Positions 1 to 6,187 are shown, counted from the first letter of the stretch. The stretch is DNA of 6,544 nucleotides from DATCVR01 sp036566745 (GCA_036566745.1 DATCVR010000104.1:1-6544), one strand, 5' to 3'. Translations and numbers: made by a program. Notes: generated by a model not told the origin, from the sequence alone.

Positions 1-2
1 TG

Positions 3-524
3 GCGGGCCTGATGTGGGTACTCGAGATCGTCGACGCGGTGCCCGGCGTCGACCTCGACCAGTACGGCATCCGCCCGCGCGACGCCGAGGGTCTGGTGGG
101 CGTGGCTGCGGCGCCGTTCCTCCATGCGGGGTTCGGGCACCTGCTCGCCAACACCGGAGCGTTCCTGGTGCTGGGCTGCCTCATCGCGCTGACCACCCAC
201 AGGTTCTGGGCGGTCACGGTGGGTGTGGCGTTGATCGGCGGGCTGGGCACCTGGCTGGTGGGAGCGCCCCTGACCGTCCACATCGGCGCGAGTGGCCTGG
301 TGTACGGCTACGCGGCGTTCCTGGTCGCCTGGGGCGTGCTGAGCCGCAGTGTCGTGTCGGTGATCGTCGCGGTGGTCGTCGTGGTGATGTACGGCGGGAT
401 CGTCATCGGTGTCCTGCCAGGACAGCCGGGCGTGTCCTGGCAGGGCCACCTCTTCGGAGCGTTGGGCGGTGTGGTGGTCGCCCTCTGGCTACGCCGGCGT
501 CAGTCCTCGACCGTCGGGGTCTGA
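3..524 (+). CDS. Rhomboid family intramembrane serine protease, 5' partial
   Basis: Membrane protease that cleaves substrate transmembrane helices inside the bilayer; the substrate is unknown. The frame is open to the window edge, and the first ATG (12-14) falls in what should be transmembrane helix 1, so the true start is probably upstream. Visible features are the helix-1 end and loop with IRPRD, the APFLHAGFGHLLANT segment typical of the family (HxxxxHxxxN-like, helix 2), the catalytic serine in GASG (Ser codon 291-293) and the catalytic histidine in SWQGHLFG (His codon 447-449). These form the Ser-His dyad of rhomboids. Hydrophobic stretches between them fit the remaining helices, and the protein ends in a basic WLRRRQ tail. 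The stop is TGA at 522-524. Its last 25 bases overlap the 3' end of the opposite-strand DUF7455 gene, so the two converge with no room for a separate terminator. Family assignment is firm; the biological role is not known. Confidence 0.9.
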   Translation, partial: AGLMWVLEIVDAVPGVDLDQYGIRPRDAEGLVGVAAAPFLHAGFGHLLANTGAFLVLGCLIALTTHRFWAVTVGVALIGGLGTWLVGAPLTVHIGASGLVYGYAAFLVAWGVLSRSVVSVIVAVVVVVMYGGIVIGVLPGQPGVSWQGHLFGALGGVVVALWLRRRQSSTVGV

Positions 525-712
525 ACCAGACGCGAGGTCTCGTCGTGCCACTCGACGGCCAGCGGGCGAAGCTTCGCCTCGTGCCGACGGCCGTGGTGGC
601 CACAGAAGAGCAGTTCACCTTCGGTGAGCACGACACGAATGTAGGCCTGGGCGCCGCAGCTGTCGCAGCGGTCAGAGGCCATCAGCGGGCTGGTCGCGAG
701 AGTAGCGGTCAC
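500..712 (-). CDS. DUF7455 small zinc-ribbon-like protein
   Basis: Small protein of about 70 aa found widely in actinobacteria; function unknown. The sequence shows the family core: DRCDSCGAQAYIRV (CxxC), then LLFCGHHGRRHE (C plus paired His), then WHDETSRL near the C-terminus. The Cys/His pattern suggests one bound zinc, which is inference. I chose the GTG at 712-710 because AGGAAGG on the minus strand (about 727-721) lies 8 bases before it and the resulting N-terminus MTATL fits the family. A GTG three codons upstream (721-719) overlaps that RBS and is unlikely. An ATG at 682-680 has no RBS. The gene is transcribed away from parE and converges on the rhomboid gene, overlapping its end by 25 bp. 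No convincing -10/-35 pair was found upstream. Confidence 0.88.
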   Translation of the reverse strand: MTATLATSPLMASDRCDSCGAQAYIRVVLTEGELLFCGHHGRRHEAKLRPLAVEWHDETSRLVQTPTVED

Positions 713-841
713 GTCGCGCACCTTCCTGGTCGGTTGGCCGCCGGGGGGTTACGGCGGTCATGTCGTGCATCCGTACCAACATGTAATCACTGGCGTGCCT
801 TCCCCGGATGCTCCCACAGACCGGTTCGCTCTCCGCGTACA

Positions 842-874
842 GATCCGGGTGTGAATCCCGTCACGTCCCGGATC
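842..874. promoter_or_regulatory. Imperfect stem-loop upstream of parE
   Basis: GATCCGGG (842-849) and CCCGGATC (867-874) are perfectly complementary. Inside them GTGA (851-854) pairs with TCAC (861-864) around a 6-base loop, leaving a small 1x2 internal loop, for 12 base pairs in all. It sits about 210 bp before the parE start. It could be a structured leader element, an operator or a chance dyad; no T-tract follows, and no transcript is known to end here. Confidence 0.4.
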
Positions 875-1070
875 GAGCTGGTGGCCGTGGGTACGACCGG
901 GGATGGTTCGGTAGGTCGGTTCCTTCCGGTGTCTGTGACACGTGGGACGCCTGCCGAAGCGTCCCGGACTCGTCGGTGTGGGCACGGGCGTGGCAGCTCG
1001 AGTCGGTCGTGGGATGGCATTACCCTGGCAACGCCCAGATCGAAACACTCCGATCGTCCCGAGCAGCTCC

Positions 1071-1078
1071 GAGGAGGA
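1071..1078 (+). promoter_or_regulatory. Ribosome binding site deciding the parE start
   Basis: GAGGAGGA lies 7 bases before the GTG at 1086. This near-perfect Shine-Dalgarno site fixes that GTG as the start over in-frame upstream candidates at 942 (GTG) and 1014 (ATG), which would add 48 or 24 residues unlike the family. Confidence 0.85.
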
Positions 1079-1085
1079 CACGCCA

Positions 1086-3185
1086 GTGACCGCGCAGCCG
1101 GCCGAGGTAGTCACGCCGGGAGGCGACTACACCGCTCGTCATCTCTCGGTGCTCGAAGGCCTCGAGGCGGTCCGCAAGCGGCCCGGCATGTACATCGGGT
1201 CCACCGACTCGCGTGGGCTCATGCACTGCCTATGGGAGATCATCGACAACGCCGTCGACGAGGCCCTGGGCGACCACTGCACGCGCGTCGAGGTGGTCCT
1301 GCGCGCCGATGGCTCGGCCGAGGTCATCGACAACGGCCGCGGCGTCCCGGTCGACATCCACGCCAAGTCCGGCCTGTCCGGCGTCGAGGTCGTCTACACC
1401 AAGCTCCACGCCGGCGGGAAGTTCGGCGGCGGCTCGTACGCCGCGTCCGGCGGCCTCCACGGTGTCGGGGCCAGCGTCGTCAACGCGCTCTCGGCGCGGC
1501 TCGACGTCGAGGTCGACCGCGGGGGGCGCACCCACGCCATGTCCTTCCGGCGCGGCGAACCGGGGCTGTTCGACGGCGACGGGCCCGAGGCTCCGTTCGC
1601 GCCGTTCACCGACCACTCCGAGCTGCGCATCACCGGGCGCGTGGCCAAGCGGGTCACCGGCACCCGGGTGCGGTTCTGGGCCGATCGCCAGATCTTCCTG
1701 CGCGACGCCACCTACTCGTGGGACGACCTCGTGTCCCGCGCACGCCAGACGTCCTACCTGATCCCCGGCCTCGAGCTTGTTGTGCGCGATGAGCGCGGCG
1801 ACGACCCGGTCGAGGAGACCTTCCAGCACGACGGCGGCATCAGCGAGTTCGTCGAGTTCCTCAGCCCCGGCACGCCCGTCACCGACGTCCTGCGGCTCAC
1901 CGGCTCCAAGACGTTCCGCGAGACCGTGCCGGTGCTCGACGACGACGGCCAGCTGGTCTCCAAGGACACCGAGCGCACCTGCTTCGTCGACGTCGCCCTG
2001 CGCTGGGACGCCGGCTACGACACCGTCCAGCGCTCGTTCGTCAACGTCGTGGCCACGCCCAAGGGCGGCACCCACGTCGCCGGCTTCGAGCAGGGGCTGC
2101 TCAAGACCCTGCGCGACCAGGTCCGGGTCAACTCGCGCCGACTCAAGGCGGGCAACGACAAGATCGAGAAGGACGACGTCCTCGAAGGGCTCACCGTCGT
2201 CGCCACGGTCCGCCTCGAGGAGCCCCAGTTCGAGGGGCAGACGAAGGAGGTGCTCGGCACCGCCGCCGTCCGCTCGATCGTCGCCGGGGTGGTCGAGTCC
2301 GAGCTCGCCACCGTGCTCAGCTCCACCAAGCGGGCCGACAAGGCCCAGGCCACGGTGGTGCTCGAGAAGGTCGTCGCGGCGGCCAAGGCGCGCGTCGCGG
2401 CTCGCCTCCACAAGGAGACCGTGCGGCGCAAGAACGCCCTCGAGACCAGCGCGCTGCCGACCAAGCTGGTCGACTGCCGCTCCAACAGCCTCGAGCGTTC
2501 GGAGCTGTTCATCGTCGAGGGAGACTCCGCGCTGGGCACGGGCAAGTCCGCCCGCGACTCCGAGTTCCAGGCGTTGCTGCCGATCCGCGGCAAGATCCTC
2601 AACGTCCAGAAGGCCTCGGTCGGCGACATGCTGAAGAACGCCGAGTGCGCGGCGATCATCCAGGTGCTCGGCGCCGGCAGCGGGCGCAGCTTCGACATCG
2701 ACCAGTCGCGCTACGGCCGGGTCATCCTCATGACCGACGCCGACGTCGACGGTGCCCACATCCGCACCCTGCTCATCACGCTGTTCTTCCGGTACATGCG
2801 CCCGTTCGTCGAGGCAGGCCGGCTGTTCGCGGCCATGCCGCCGCTGCACCGCATCGAGCTGTCGCGGCCCAAGAAGGGCCAGGACAAGTACATCTACACC
2901 TATACCGACCCTGACCTCGACCGCACACTGCGTGACCTCGCCCGCCGCAACATCGCCGTCAAGGGCACGCCCCAGCGCTACAAGGGGCTGGGGGAGATGG
3001 ACCCCGAGCAGTTGGCCGAGACCACCATGGACCCGCGCCACCGCCGGCTGCGGCGGATCACCACCGCCGACGCCGAGGCCGCCGACCAGGTCTTCGAGCT
3101 GCTGATGGGCAACGACGTGGCGCCGCGCAAGGAGTTCATCATCGCTGGCGCGGCCGAACTCGATCGCGCTCGCATCGACGCCTGA
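1086..3185 (+). CDS. parE: DNA topoisomerase IV subunit B (ParE), type IIA topoisomerase ATPase subunit
   Basis: ATP-driven subunit that works with ParC to decatenate and relax DNA in the cytoplasm; parC is not in the window. The product is 699 aa, the usual length for actinobacterial ParE (about 700). The GHKL ATPase domain comes first: E51 and N55 in WEIIDNAVDEA, D82 in DNGRGVPV, and the GGLHGVG ATP lid at 122-128. The transducer domain carries the QTK loop (385-387) whose lysine contacts the ATP gamma-phosphate. The TOPRIM metal site is E478 (EGDSA) with D551, D553 and D555 (DADVD). The C-terminal signature QRYKGLGEM is at 630-638. EGDSALGTGK in place of the GyrB-type EGDSAGGSAK, the LKNAECAAIIQVLGAGSGR segment and the C-terminal ...RIDA favour ParE over GyrB. 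No Gram-negative-type large insert is present. All catalytic residues are intact. This region is the usual target of aminocoumarins (ATPase site) and of ParE quinolone mutations (around 478-503). GyrB is the only serious alternative. Confidence 0.95.
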   Translation: MTAQPAEVVTPGGDYTARHLSVLEGLEAVRKRPGMYIGSTDSRGLMHCLWEIIDNAVDEALGDHCTRVEVVLRADGSAEVIDNGRGVPVDIHAKSGLSGVEVVYTKLHAGGKFGGGSYAASGGLHGVGASVVNALSARLDVEVDRGGRTHAMSFRRGEPGLFDGDGPEAPFAPFTDHSELRITGRVAKRVTGTRVRFWADRQIFLRDATYSWDDLVSRARQTSYLIPGLELVVRDERGDDPVEETFQHDGGISEFVEFLSPGTPVTDVLRLTGSKTFRETVPVLDDDGQLVSKDTERTCFVDVALRWDAGYDTVQRSFVNVVATPKGGTHVAGFEQGLLKTLRDQVRVNSRRLKAGNDKIEKDDVLEGLTVVATVRLEEPQFEGQTKEVLGTAAVRSIVAGVVESELATVLSSTKRADKAQATVVLEKVVAAAKARVAARLHKETVRRKNALETSALPTKLVDCRSNSLERSELFIVEGDSALGTGKSARDSEFQALLPIRGKILNVQKASVGDMLKNAECAAIIQVLGAGSGRSFDIDQSRYGRVILMTDADVDGAHIRTLLITLFFRYMRPFVEAGRLFAAMPPLHRIELSRPKKGQDKYIYTYTDPDLDRTLRDLARRNIAVKGTPQRYKGLGEMDPEQLAETTMDPRHRRLRRITTADAEAADQVFELLMGNDVAPRKEFIIAGAAELDRARIDA

Positions 3186-3232
3186 CGCGCCTGGCCGTGT
3201 GTGGCTGACCGAGCCACCCACGACCAGGCGCG
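3186..3232 (+). terminator. Intrinsic-type hairpin terminator of parE
   Basis: The hairpin starts at the base right after the parE stop. CGCGCCTGG (3186-3194) pairs with CCAGGCGCG (3224-3232). After one mismatch the stem continues with 4 pairs, another mismatch and 6 pairs, closing a 5-base loop at 3207-3211. That makes 19 pairs in a 47-base element. No T-run follows, which is common for terminators in high-GC actinobacteria. It probably ends parE transcription and separates it from the module to the right. Confidence 0.8.
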
Positions 3233-3475
3233 CATGACGTTCCTCACTGCTTCTCCGGCGACGGTCACCGGGCATCTCGCGGGGCGATGACGTCGCAGGC
3301 CGTCGCGACCGCAGCCGTCGACGAGCAGAACCACCAGTGCGCATCCGGCCGCATGACGTCGTGTCGACCTTCCTCCCCTCGTCGCGTCCCCTGGTGGGAA
3401 CGAGCGTGGGGAGGTGGCTCGCGGCCGGCTCGCGGCGCTGTGTCGGCATTCGACCGCTTCTCATGGCGATCGCCC
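3233..3475. other. Gene-free stretch between parE terminator and hydrolase promoter
   Basis: No open frame here has an RBS or recognisable protein. The visible contents are the branched inverted repeat at 3372-3414 and three copies of ATGACGT (3234, 3287, 3353), which may be chance in GC-rich DNA. It marks the apparent junction between conserved chromosome on the left and the accessory module on the right. No direct repeats or tRNA end that would indicate an attachment site were seen. Confidence 0.5.
3372..3414. repeat. Branched inverted repeat
   Basis: CCTCCCC (3372-3378) pairs with GGGGAGG (3408-3414). Inside it TCGT (3379-3382) can pair with ACGA (3400-3403), and TCCC (3387-3390) with GGGA (3396-3399) around a 5-base loop, with 4-base bulges on either side. 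It could be a second terminator or a structured RNA. It lies about 60 bp before the hydrolase promoter and is therefore not in that operon's leader. Confidence 0.35.
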
Positions 3476-3504
3476 TTGACCATGTTTCTGAGTAGACTCA
3501 TAAT
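3476..3504 (+). promoter_or_regulatory. Sigma-70-type promoter of the hydrolase/EthD operon
   Basis: TTGACC (3476-3481) and CATAAT (3499-3504) are separated by exactly 17 bp, each matching the vegetative consensus at 5 of 6 positions. This is strikingly good and AT-rich against the GC-rich surroundings. The -10 lies inside the dyad at 3496-3509, so a bound repressor would block it. A start near 3511 would give a leader of roughly 108 bases before the ATG at 3619. Confidence 0.75.
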
Positions 3505-3509
3505 TGAGT
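3496..3509. promoter_or_regulatory. Probable TetR operator, site A (hydrolase promoter)
   Basis: ACTCA-TAAT-TGAGT is a dyad with perfect 5-bp arms. Its 12-bp core CTCATAATTGAG is identical to the site before tetR at 5379-5392. The outermost pair differs (A/T here, G/C there) yet stays complementary in both, as expected of a real protein-binding dyad. It covers the -10 box, which suggests repression. Binding by the TetR at 5426 is inferred from the shared site. Confidence 0.72.
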
Positions 3510-3618
3510 GAAATCAGATTAATCGAATGGGACGAGACGCAAGGGAGACCTCCATCTCCGCGGGTGTGTCACTCACCTCTTCAGATCGTCACCAACTCGC
3601 ACCACAAGGAGAACGCTC

Positions 3619-4485
3619 ATGAGCATCGCCAGCACCTCGAACGAGCCAGTCGTCACGTCGTATGCGCAGGCGCCTGCCCGCACGATCGACGCCGGCGGCA
3701 TCACCTACGCCTACCGAGAACTGGGACCGAAGGGAGGGATCCCCGTCGTGTTCTTCGTCCACCTCGCCGCGACGCTGGACAACTGGGACCCCCACATCGT
3801 CGACCCCATCGCCAAGGACCACCACGTCATCACCTTCGACAACCGCGGCGTCGGTGCCTCCACCGGTGATGTTCCCGACAACGTCGAGGCGATGGCCGAT
3901 GACGCCTACACCTTCATCAAGGCCCTCGGGTTCGACAAGGTCGACATCTTCTCCTTCTCGCTCGGCGGCTTTGTCGCCCAAGACCTGGTGGTCAAGCACC
4001 CCGACCTGGTGCGCAAGCTGGTGCTCACCGGTACCGGGCCGCGCGGCGGCAAGGACATCGACAAGGTCGCCGGAACCACCTACTACGACATGCTGCGGGC
4101 GGCCCTGACCCGGTCCGACCCGAAGGAGTTCCTGTTCTTCAACCGCAACAGCGCCGGCAAGCCCGCCGCAAAGGCGTTCGTCGAGCGACTCGAGGAGCGC
4201 ACCGTCGAGCGTGACGCGCCGATCAAGGTGAAGGCGTTCCAGGCGCAGCTGAAGGCGATCAAGAAGTTCGGCCGCTCCGCCCCGTCAGACCTGTCGAACC
4301 TCAACCAGCCCACCCTGATCGCCAACGGCGACAACGACCGCATGGTGCCCTCGGTCCTCTCCGAAGACCTCCACCACCGCATCAAGGGGTCCGAGCTGAT
4401 CATCTACCCCGACTCCGGCCACGGCGGCATCTTCCAATTCCACGACGACTTCGCCCCCATCGCCGTCGAGTTTCTCGCCCGCTGA
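3619..4485 (+). CDS. Alpha/beta-fold hydrolase
   Basis: Predicted cytoplasmic serine hydrolase, 288 aa, the normal size for single-domain alpha/beta hydrolases; the substrate is unknown. An N-terminal beta-sheet region (VVFFVHLAATLDNWDP) holds the HL position of the oxyanion-hole loop, followed by DNRGVGAS. The nucleophile is S114 in SFSLGGFVAQ, the acid is D240 in NGDNDRMVP, and the base is H268 in DSGHGG, so the triad is complete. The elbow has Ser rather than Gly two residues before the nucleophile, and the usual HG of the oxyanion loop is HL; related hydrolases with a TLDNWDP segment are common in actinobacteria. AAGGAG (3606-3611) lies 7 bases before the ATG. No signal peptide or membrane segment is seen. 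It is the first gene of a two-gene operon with the EthD-like gene under a TetR-type operator, which suggests inducible breakdown of a small ester, lactone or diketone. That role is inference; haloperoxidase- or C-C-hydrolase-type chemistry is also possible. Confidence 0.92.
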   Translation: MSIASTSNEPVVTSYAQAPARTIDAGGITYAYRELGPKGGIPVVFFVHLAATLDNWDPHIVDPIAKDHHVITFDNRGVGASTGDVPDNVEAMADDAYTFIKALGFDKVDIFSFSLGGFVAQDLVVKHPDLVRKLVLTGTGPRGGKDIDKVAGTTYYDMLRAALTRSDPKEFLFFNRNSAGKPAAKAFVERLEERTVERDAPIKVKAFQAQLKAIKKFGRSAPSDLSNLNQPTLIANGDNDRMVPSVLSEDLHHRIKGSELIIYPDSGHGGIFQFHDDFAPIAVEFLAR

Positions 4486-4516
4486 CCCGCATCCCGAAAT
4501 CACTCAAGGACGAGCA

Positions 4517-5311
4517 ATGACGATCACGGTTCCGTACACGAAGAAGCCTTTCGCGTCGTCGATCCTGCTGTGGATGCGCACCGATCAGGCGCGTCAGCAG
4601 GGGATGGACTATTGGAAGGGCCCCCACTCGAAGATCATCTCGGCAACCCCGGGGTTCGACGAGTACCGGCAGCTCCACCTCGCCGCAGCCAATCCCGGGT
4701 TGTGGCCCGCCATTCACGGTGTCGAGACGATCATTCCCGCAGATCGCAGGATTGACGGGGTCGCCGAGGTCACGTTCGCCTCGGCGCTCTCGCCGCTGCG
4801 GGGCCGCCAGCAGACCAGGCTCGCGTACAAGGACGAAGTGAACGTGTTCCTGCGCACCCTGCTCTACGCCGGGCCGCCGGGCTCGACCCGCTGGTACGAC
4901 GTCGCCCGGCCCGGCGAGAAGGCGGGGGCTCGAGTCCTGGTCTATCTCAGGAGGCGAGAAGGGGTCGGCACCAGAGCGTTCCGGAAACACATCACCGACG
5001 AGCTCGTGCCCGCTTTCGCGAACACGGGCGTGATGACAGAGCTGCGAACCCAGGTGTTCATGCCCTGGAACGAAAAGCTCTGGAACACGCCCAACGTCGC
5101 GCACGACAACCCCACCGACCAGCGGCTCCACGCCTCATTGATCCTCGGCTTCGCTGACGCACCCGCGCGAGCGGCGTTCCTCGAGAGCGGCGAGATCGCG
5201 ACGCTGTCGGACCGGCTGTCGGTGTTCGCCTCCGCCGTCCACGCATACGAGGTGTCCGAAGCGCTGACCTATGTGAAAGAAGGCGCAGTCCTCCCGCACG
5301 ACCAGGCGTAG
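4517..5311 (+). CDS. EthD-like dimeric alpha/beta-barrel protein (two repeats)
   Basis: 264-aa soluble protein; its biochemical role is not known. The N-terminal half (about 12-115) resembles an EthD domain: a beta strand SSILLWMR, then YWKGPHSKIISATPGFDEYRQLHL (W33-H37 motif WKGPH), and later VAEVTFAS. The C-terminal half (about 130-248) repeats the layout with VLVYLRRREGVGTRAFRKHITDELVPAF, LHASLILGFADAPARAAFL and a final VHAYEVSEALTYV, but lacks the WxGPH motif. The halves look like two ferredoxin-like folds that could form an internal barrel. Proteins of this family occur in ether (EthD) and polyketide or quinone metabolism, where some help catalysis and others have no assigned reaction. 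AAGGA (4506-4510) lies 6 bases before the ATG, and only 31 bases separate it from the hydrolase stop, so the two are very likely co-transcribed and act on the same compound. Family confidence is moderate because the match is judged by motif alone. Confidence 0.78.
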   Translation: MTITVPYTKKPFASSILLWMRTDQARQQGMDYWKGPHSKIISATPGFDEYRQLHLAAANPGLWPAIHGVETIIPADRRIDGVAEVTFASALSPLRGRQQTRLAYKDEVNVFLRTLLYAGPPGSTRWYDVARPGEKAGARVLVYLRRREGVGTRAFRKHITDELVPAFANTGVMTELRTQVFMPWNEKLWNTPNVAHDNPTDQRLHASLILGFADAPARAAFLESGEIATLSDRLSVFASAVHAYEVSEALTYVKEGAVLPHDQA

Positions 5312-5378
5312 CCGAGCTGGGTCGCGGGTGGGTGGGAGTATGAACGAGGCGCATCCGAGCCCACGCAGTAGTGACGCA

Positions 5379-5392
5379 GCTCATAATTGAGC
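5379..5392. promoter_or_regulatory. Probable TetR operator, site B (tetR promoter)
   Basis: GCTCA-TAAT-TGAGC has perfect 5-bp arms and the same CTCATAATTGAG core as site A at 3496-3509. It ends 33 bp before the tetR ATG. The CATAAT inside it may again be a -10, though the -35 at the right distance (GCCCAC, 5359-5364) is poor; GTGACG at 5371 with CATAGT at 5392 is another weak pairing. The position implies negative autoregulation. Confidence 0.7.
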
Positions 5393-5410
5393 ATAGTCGG
5401 ATCCTATCCC

Positions 5411-5417
5411 TGGAGGA
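5411..5417 (+). promoter_or_regulatory. Ribosome binding site deciding the tetR start
   Basis: TGGAGGA lies 8 bases before the ATG at 5426. It excludes the longer in-frame TTG at 5387, which sits inside the operator dyad and has no RBS. Confidence 0.8.
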
Positions 5418-5425
5418 CACCCGTC

Positions 5426-6028
5426 ATGCCACTGGTCACCCCGCCTGTCGGACGGCGCGAGCGGAACAAACAGGCCAAGCTCGAACGCATCACGGCTGCC
5501 GCGCGAGAACTCTTCACCGAGCACGGTGTCGACGACGTCACCACGCAGCAGATCGCCGAGAAGGCCGACATCGGCACCGGCACCCTGTTCCTTTACGCCA
5601 AGACCAAGGCCGAGCTGCTCCTGCTCGTGCAGAACTCCAGCTACGCCGACGCCCTCGAGGAGGGAAGGGCGGCCGCCACGAGCATCCCCGATGCGCGCGA
5701 CGCGGTGATGGCGATCATCCGTCCGGTCGTGGAGTGCAACCGCATCCAGATCGACAACGGGCGCACCTACCTGCGAGAGATCGTCTTCGGTGACCCCGAA
5801 GAGCCCCACCACCACGACGCCATCGCTCTGACCATCCAGACCGAGGAAGCGATCGCCGCCGTGTTGCGACGCGACGACCGCATCGGTCCCCGTGATGCCG
5901 CCTCGCTCGCGCACATCGTCTCCTCGATCATGTTCCTCAGCATGGCGGCCACGACGAACATCGCCCACACCGTCGAGGACATCCTGCGGGAGATCAGAGA
6001 CCAGGTCCGGGTTCTCCTGCCCCGCTGA
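5426..6028 (+). CDS. TetR/AcrR-family transcriptional regulator
   Basis: Ligand-responsive DNA-binding repressor, 200 aa, the usual size for TetR proteins, acting as a dimer. The N-terminal helix (KLERITAAARELFTEHG, about 18-34) leads into the helix-turn-helix: VTTQQIAEKADI, turn GTG, then recognition helix TLFLYAKTKAELL (about 38-65). The C-terminal region (about 70-200) is the divergent ligand-binding and dimer part; its ligand cannot be predicted. It follows the EthD-like gene on the same strand across a 114-bp gap holding operator B. The same dyad over the -10 of the hydrolase promoter makes it the likely repressor of that operon and of itself. Some tetR transcription may also read through from the operon, as no clear terminator lies in the gap. 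It is less likely to control the exporter to the right, whose sites have a different sequence. Confidence 0.92.
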   Translation: MPLVTPPVGRRERNKQAKLERITAAARELFTEHGVDDVTTQQIAEKADIGTGTLFLYAKTKAELLLLVQNSSYADALEEGRAAATSIPDARDAVMAIIRPVVECNRIQIDNGRTYLREIVFGDPEEPHHHDAIALTIQTEEAIAAVLRRDDRIGPRDAASLAHIVSSIMFLSMAATTNIAHTVEDILREIRDQVRVLLPR

Positions 6029-6046
6029 TCGCTGCACTGTCCACGA

Positions 6047-6059
6047 CGTCCCGGGGACG
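6047..6059 (+). terminator. Weak stem-loop after tetR
   Basis: CGTCCC and GGGACG flank a single G, 18 bases after the tetR stop. As RNA, 5 pairs with a 3-base loop can form. It is short and has no T-run, so a terminator role is only possible, not shown. Confidence 0.25.
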
Positions 6060-6136
6060 GTGTGATCAGGTGGTGCGCCGATCACCCAGGCGAGTATCCA
6101 ACGCACGCGCTGACGACAGGGTGGTCGGTCAGATTC

Positions 6137-6161
6137 GCGATACGCGACGGTTGCGTATCGC
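6137..6161. promoter_or_regulatory. Operator-like inverted repeat 1 upstream of MFS gene
   Basis: GCGATACGC (6137-6145) and GCGTATCGC (6153-6161) are perfect 9-bp arms with a 7-bp spacer. The core CGATACG-N9-CGTATCG is the same in sequence and spacing as in the second repeat at 6188-6214. The size fits a TetR- or MarR-type dimer site. No regulator in the window can be tied to it. Confidence 0.7.
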
Positions 6162-6187
6162 ATCATCGCCAGTTACGGTGGTCCCGC

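Larger units (their letters stand above)
713..1085. other. Divergent intergenic region between DUF7455 gene and parE
   Basis: This 373-bp stretch separates two divergent starts and should hold promoters for both, but I could not pick a credible -35/-10 pair on either strand. It contains an imperfect stem-loop at 842-874, a short dyad GTGTC-TGT-GACAC at 929-941, and the parE RBS at its right end. The parE reading frame stays open back to a GTG at 942, and open frames also occur on both strands, but none looks like a protein family and all lack an RBS. I treat the stretch as non-coding. Confidence 0.6.

Noticed and set aside
847..859. tRNA T-arm-like sequence (GGG, 7-base loop, CCC) in the parE upstream region
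   Set aside because: No acceptor stem, anticodon arm or D-arm can be fitted around it, and the bases are better explained by the longer stem-loop at 842-874.
942..1085. N-terminal extension of ParE from GTG 942 or ATG 1014
   Set aside because: The extension has no RBS and no resemblance to the family, while GTG 1086 has a near-perfect Shine-Dalgarno site 7 bases upstream.
14..1792. Long plus-strand open frame across the rhomboid gene, intergenic region and parE
   Set aside because: Its translation is arginine-rich low-complexity sequence typical of a wrong frame in GC-rich DNA and crosses two clearly coding genes.
3234..3360. Three copies of ATGACGT (3234, 3287, 3353)
   Set aside because: The spacing is irregular (53 and 66 bp), the motif is short, and GACGT is common in this composition.
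1230..3464. Long open frame on the minus strand opposite parE
   Set aside because: It is a shadow of the GC-biased parE codons; its translation has no recognisable domain, and parE on the plus strand is intact with all catalytic residues.
3543..3560. Small hairpin GGAGA/TCTCC in the hydrolase leader as a riboswitch or attenuator
   Set aside because: It has only 5 pairs and no larger conserved fold or known riboswitch core around it.
5387..5425. Longer TetR from TTG 5387
   Set aside because: The codon lies inside the operator dyad and promoter region and lacks an RBS; ATG 5426 has TGGAGGA 8 bases upstream.
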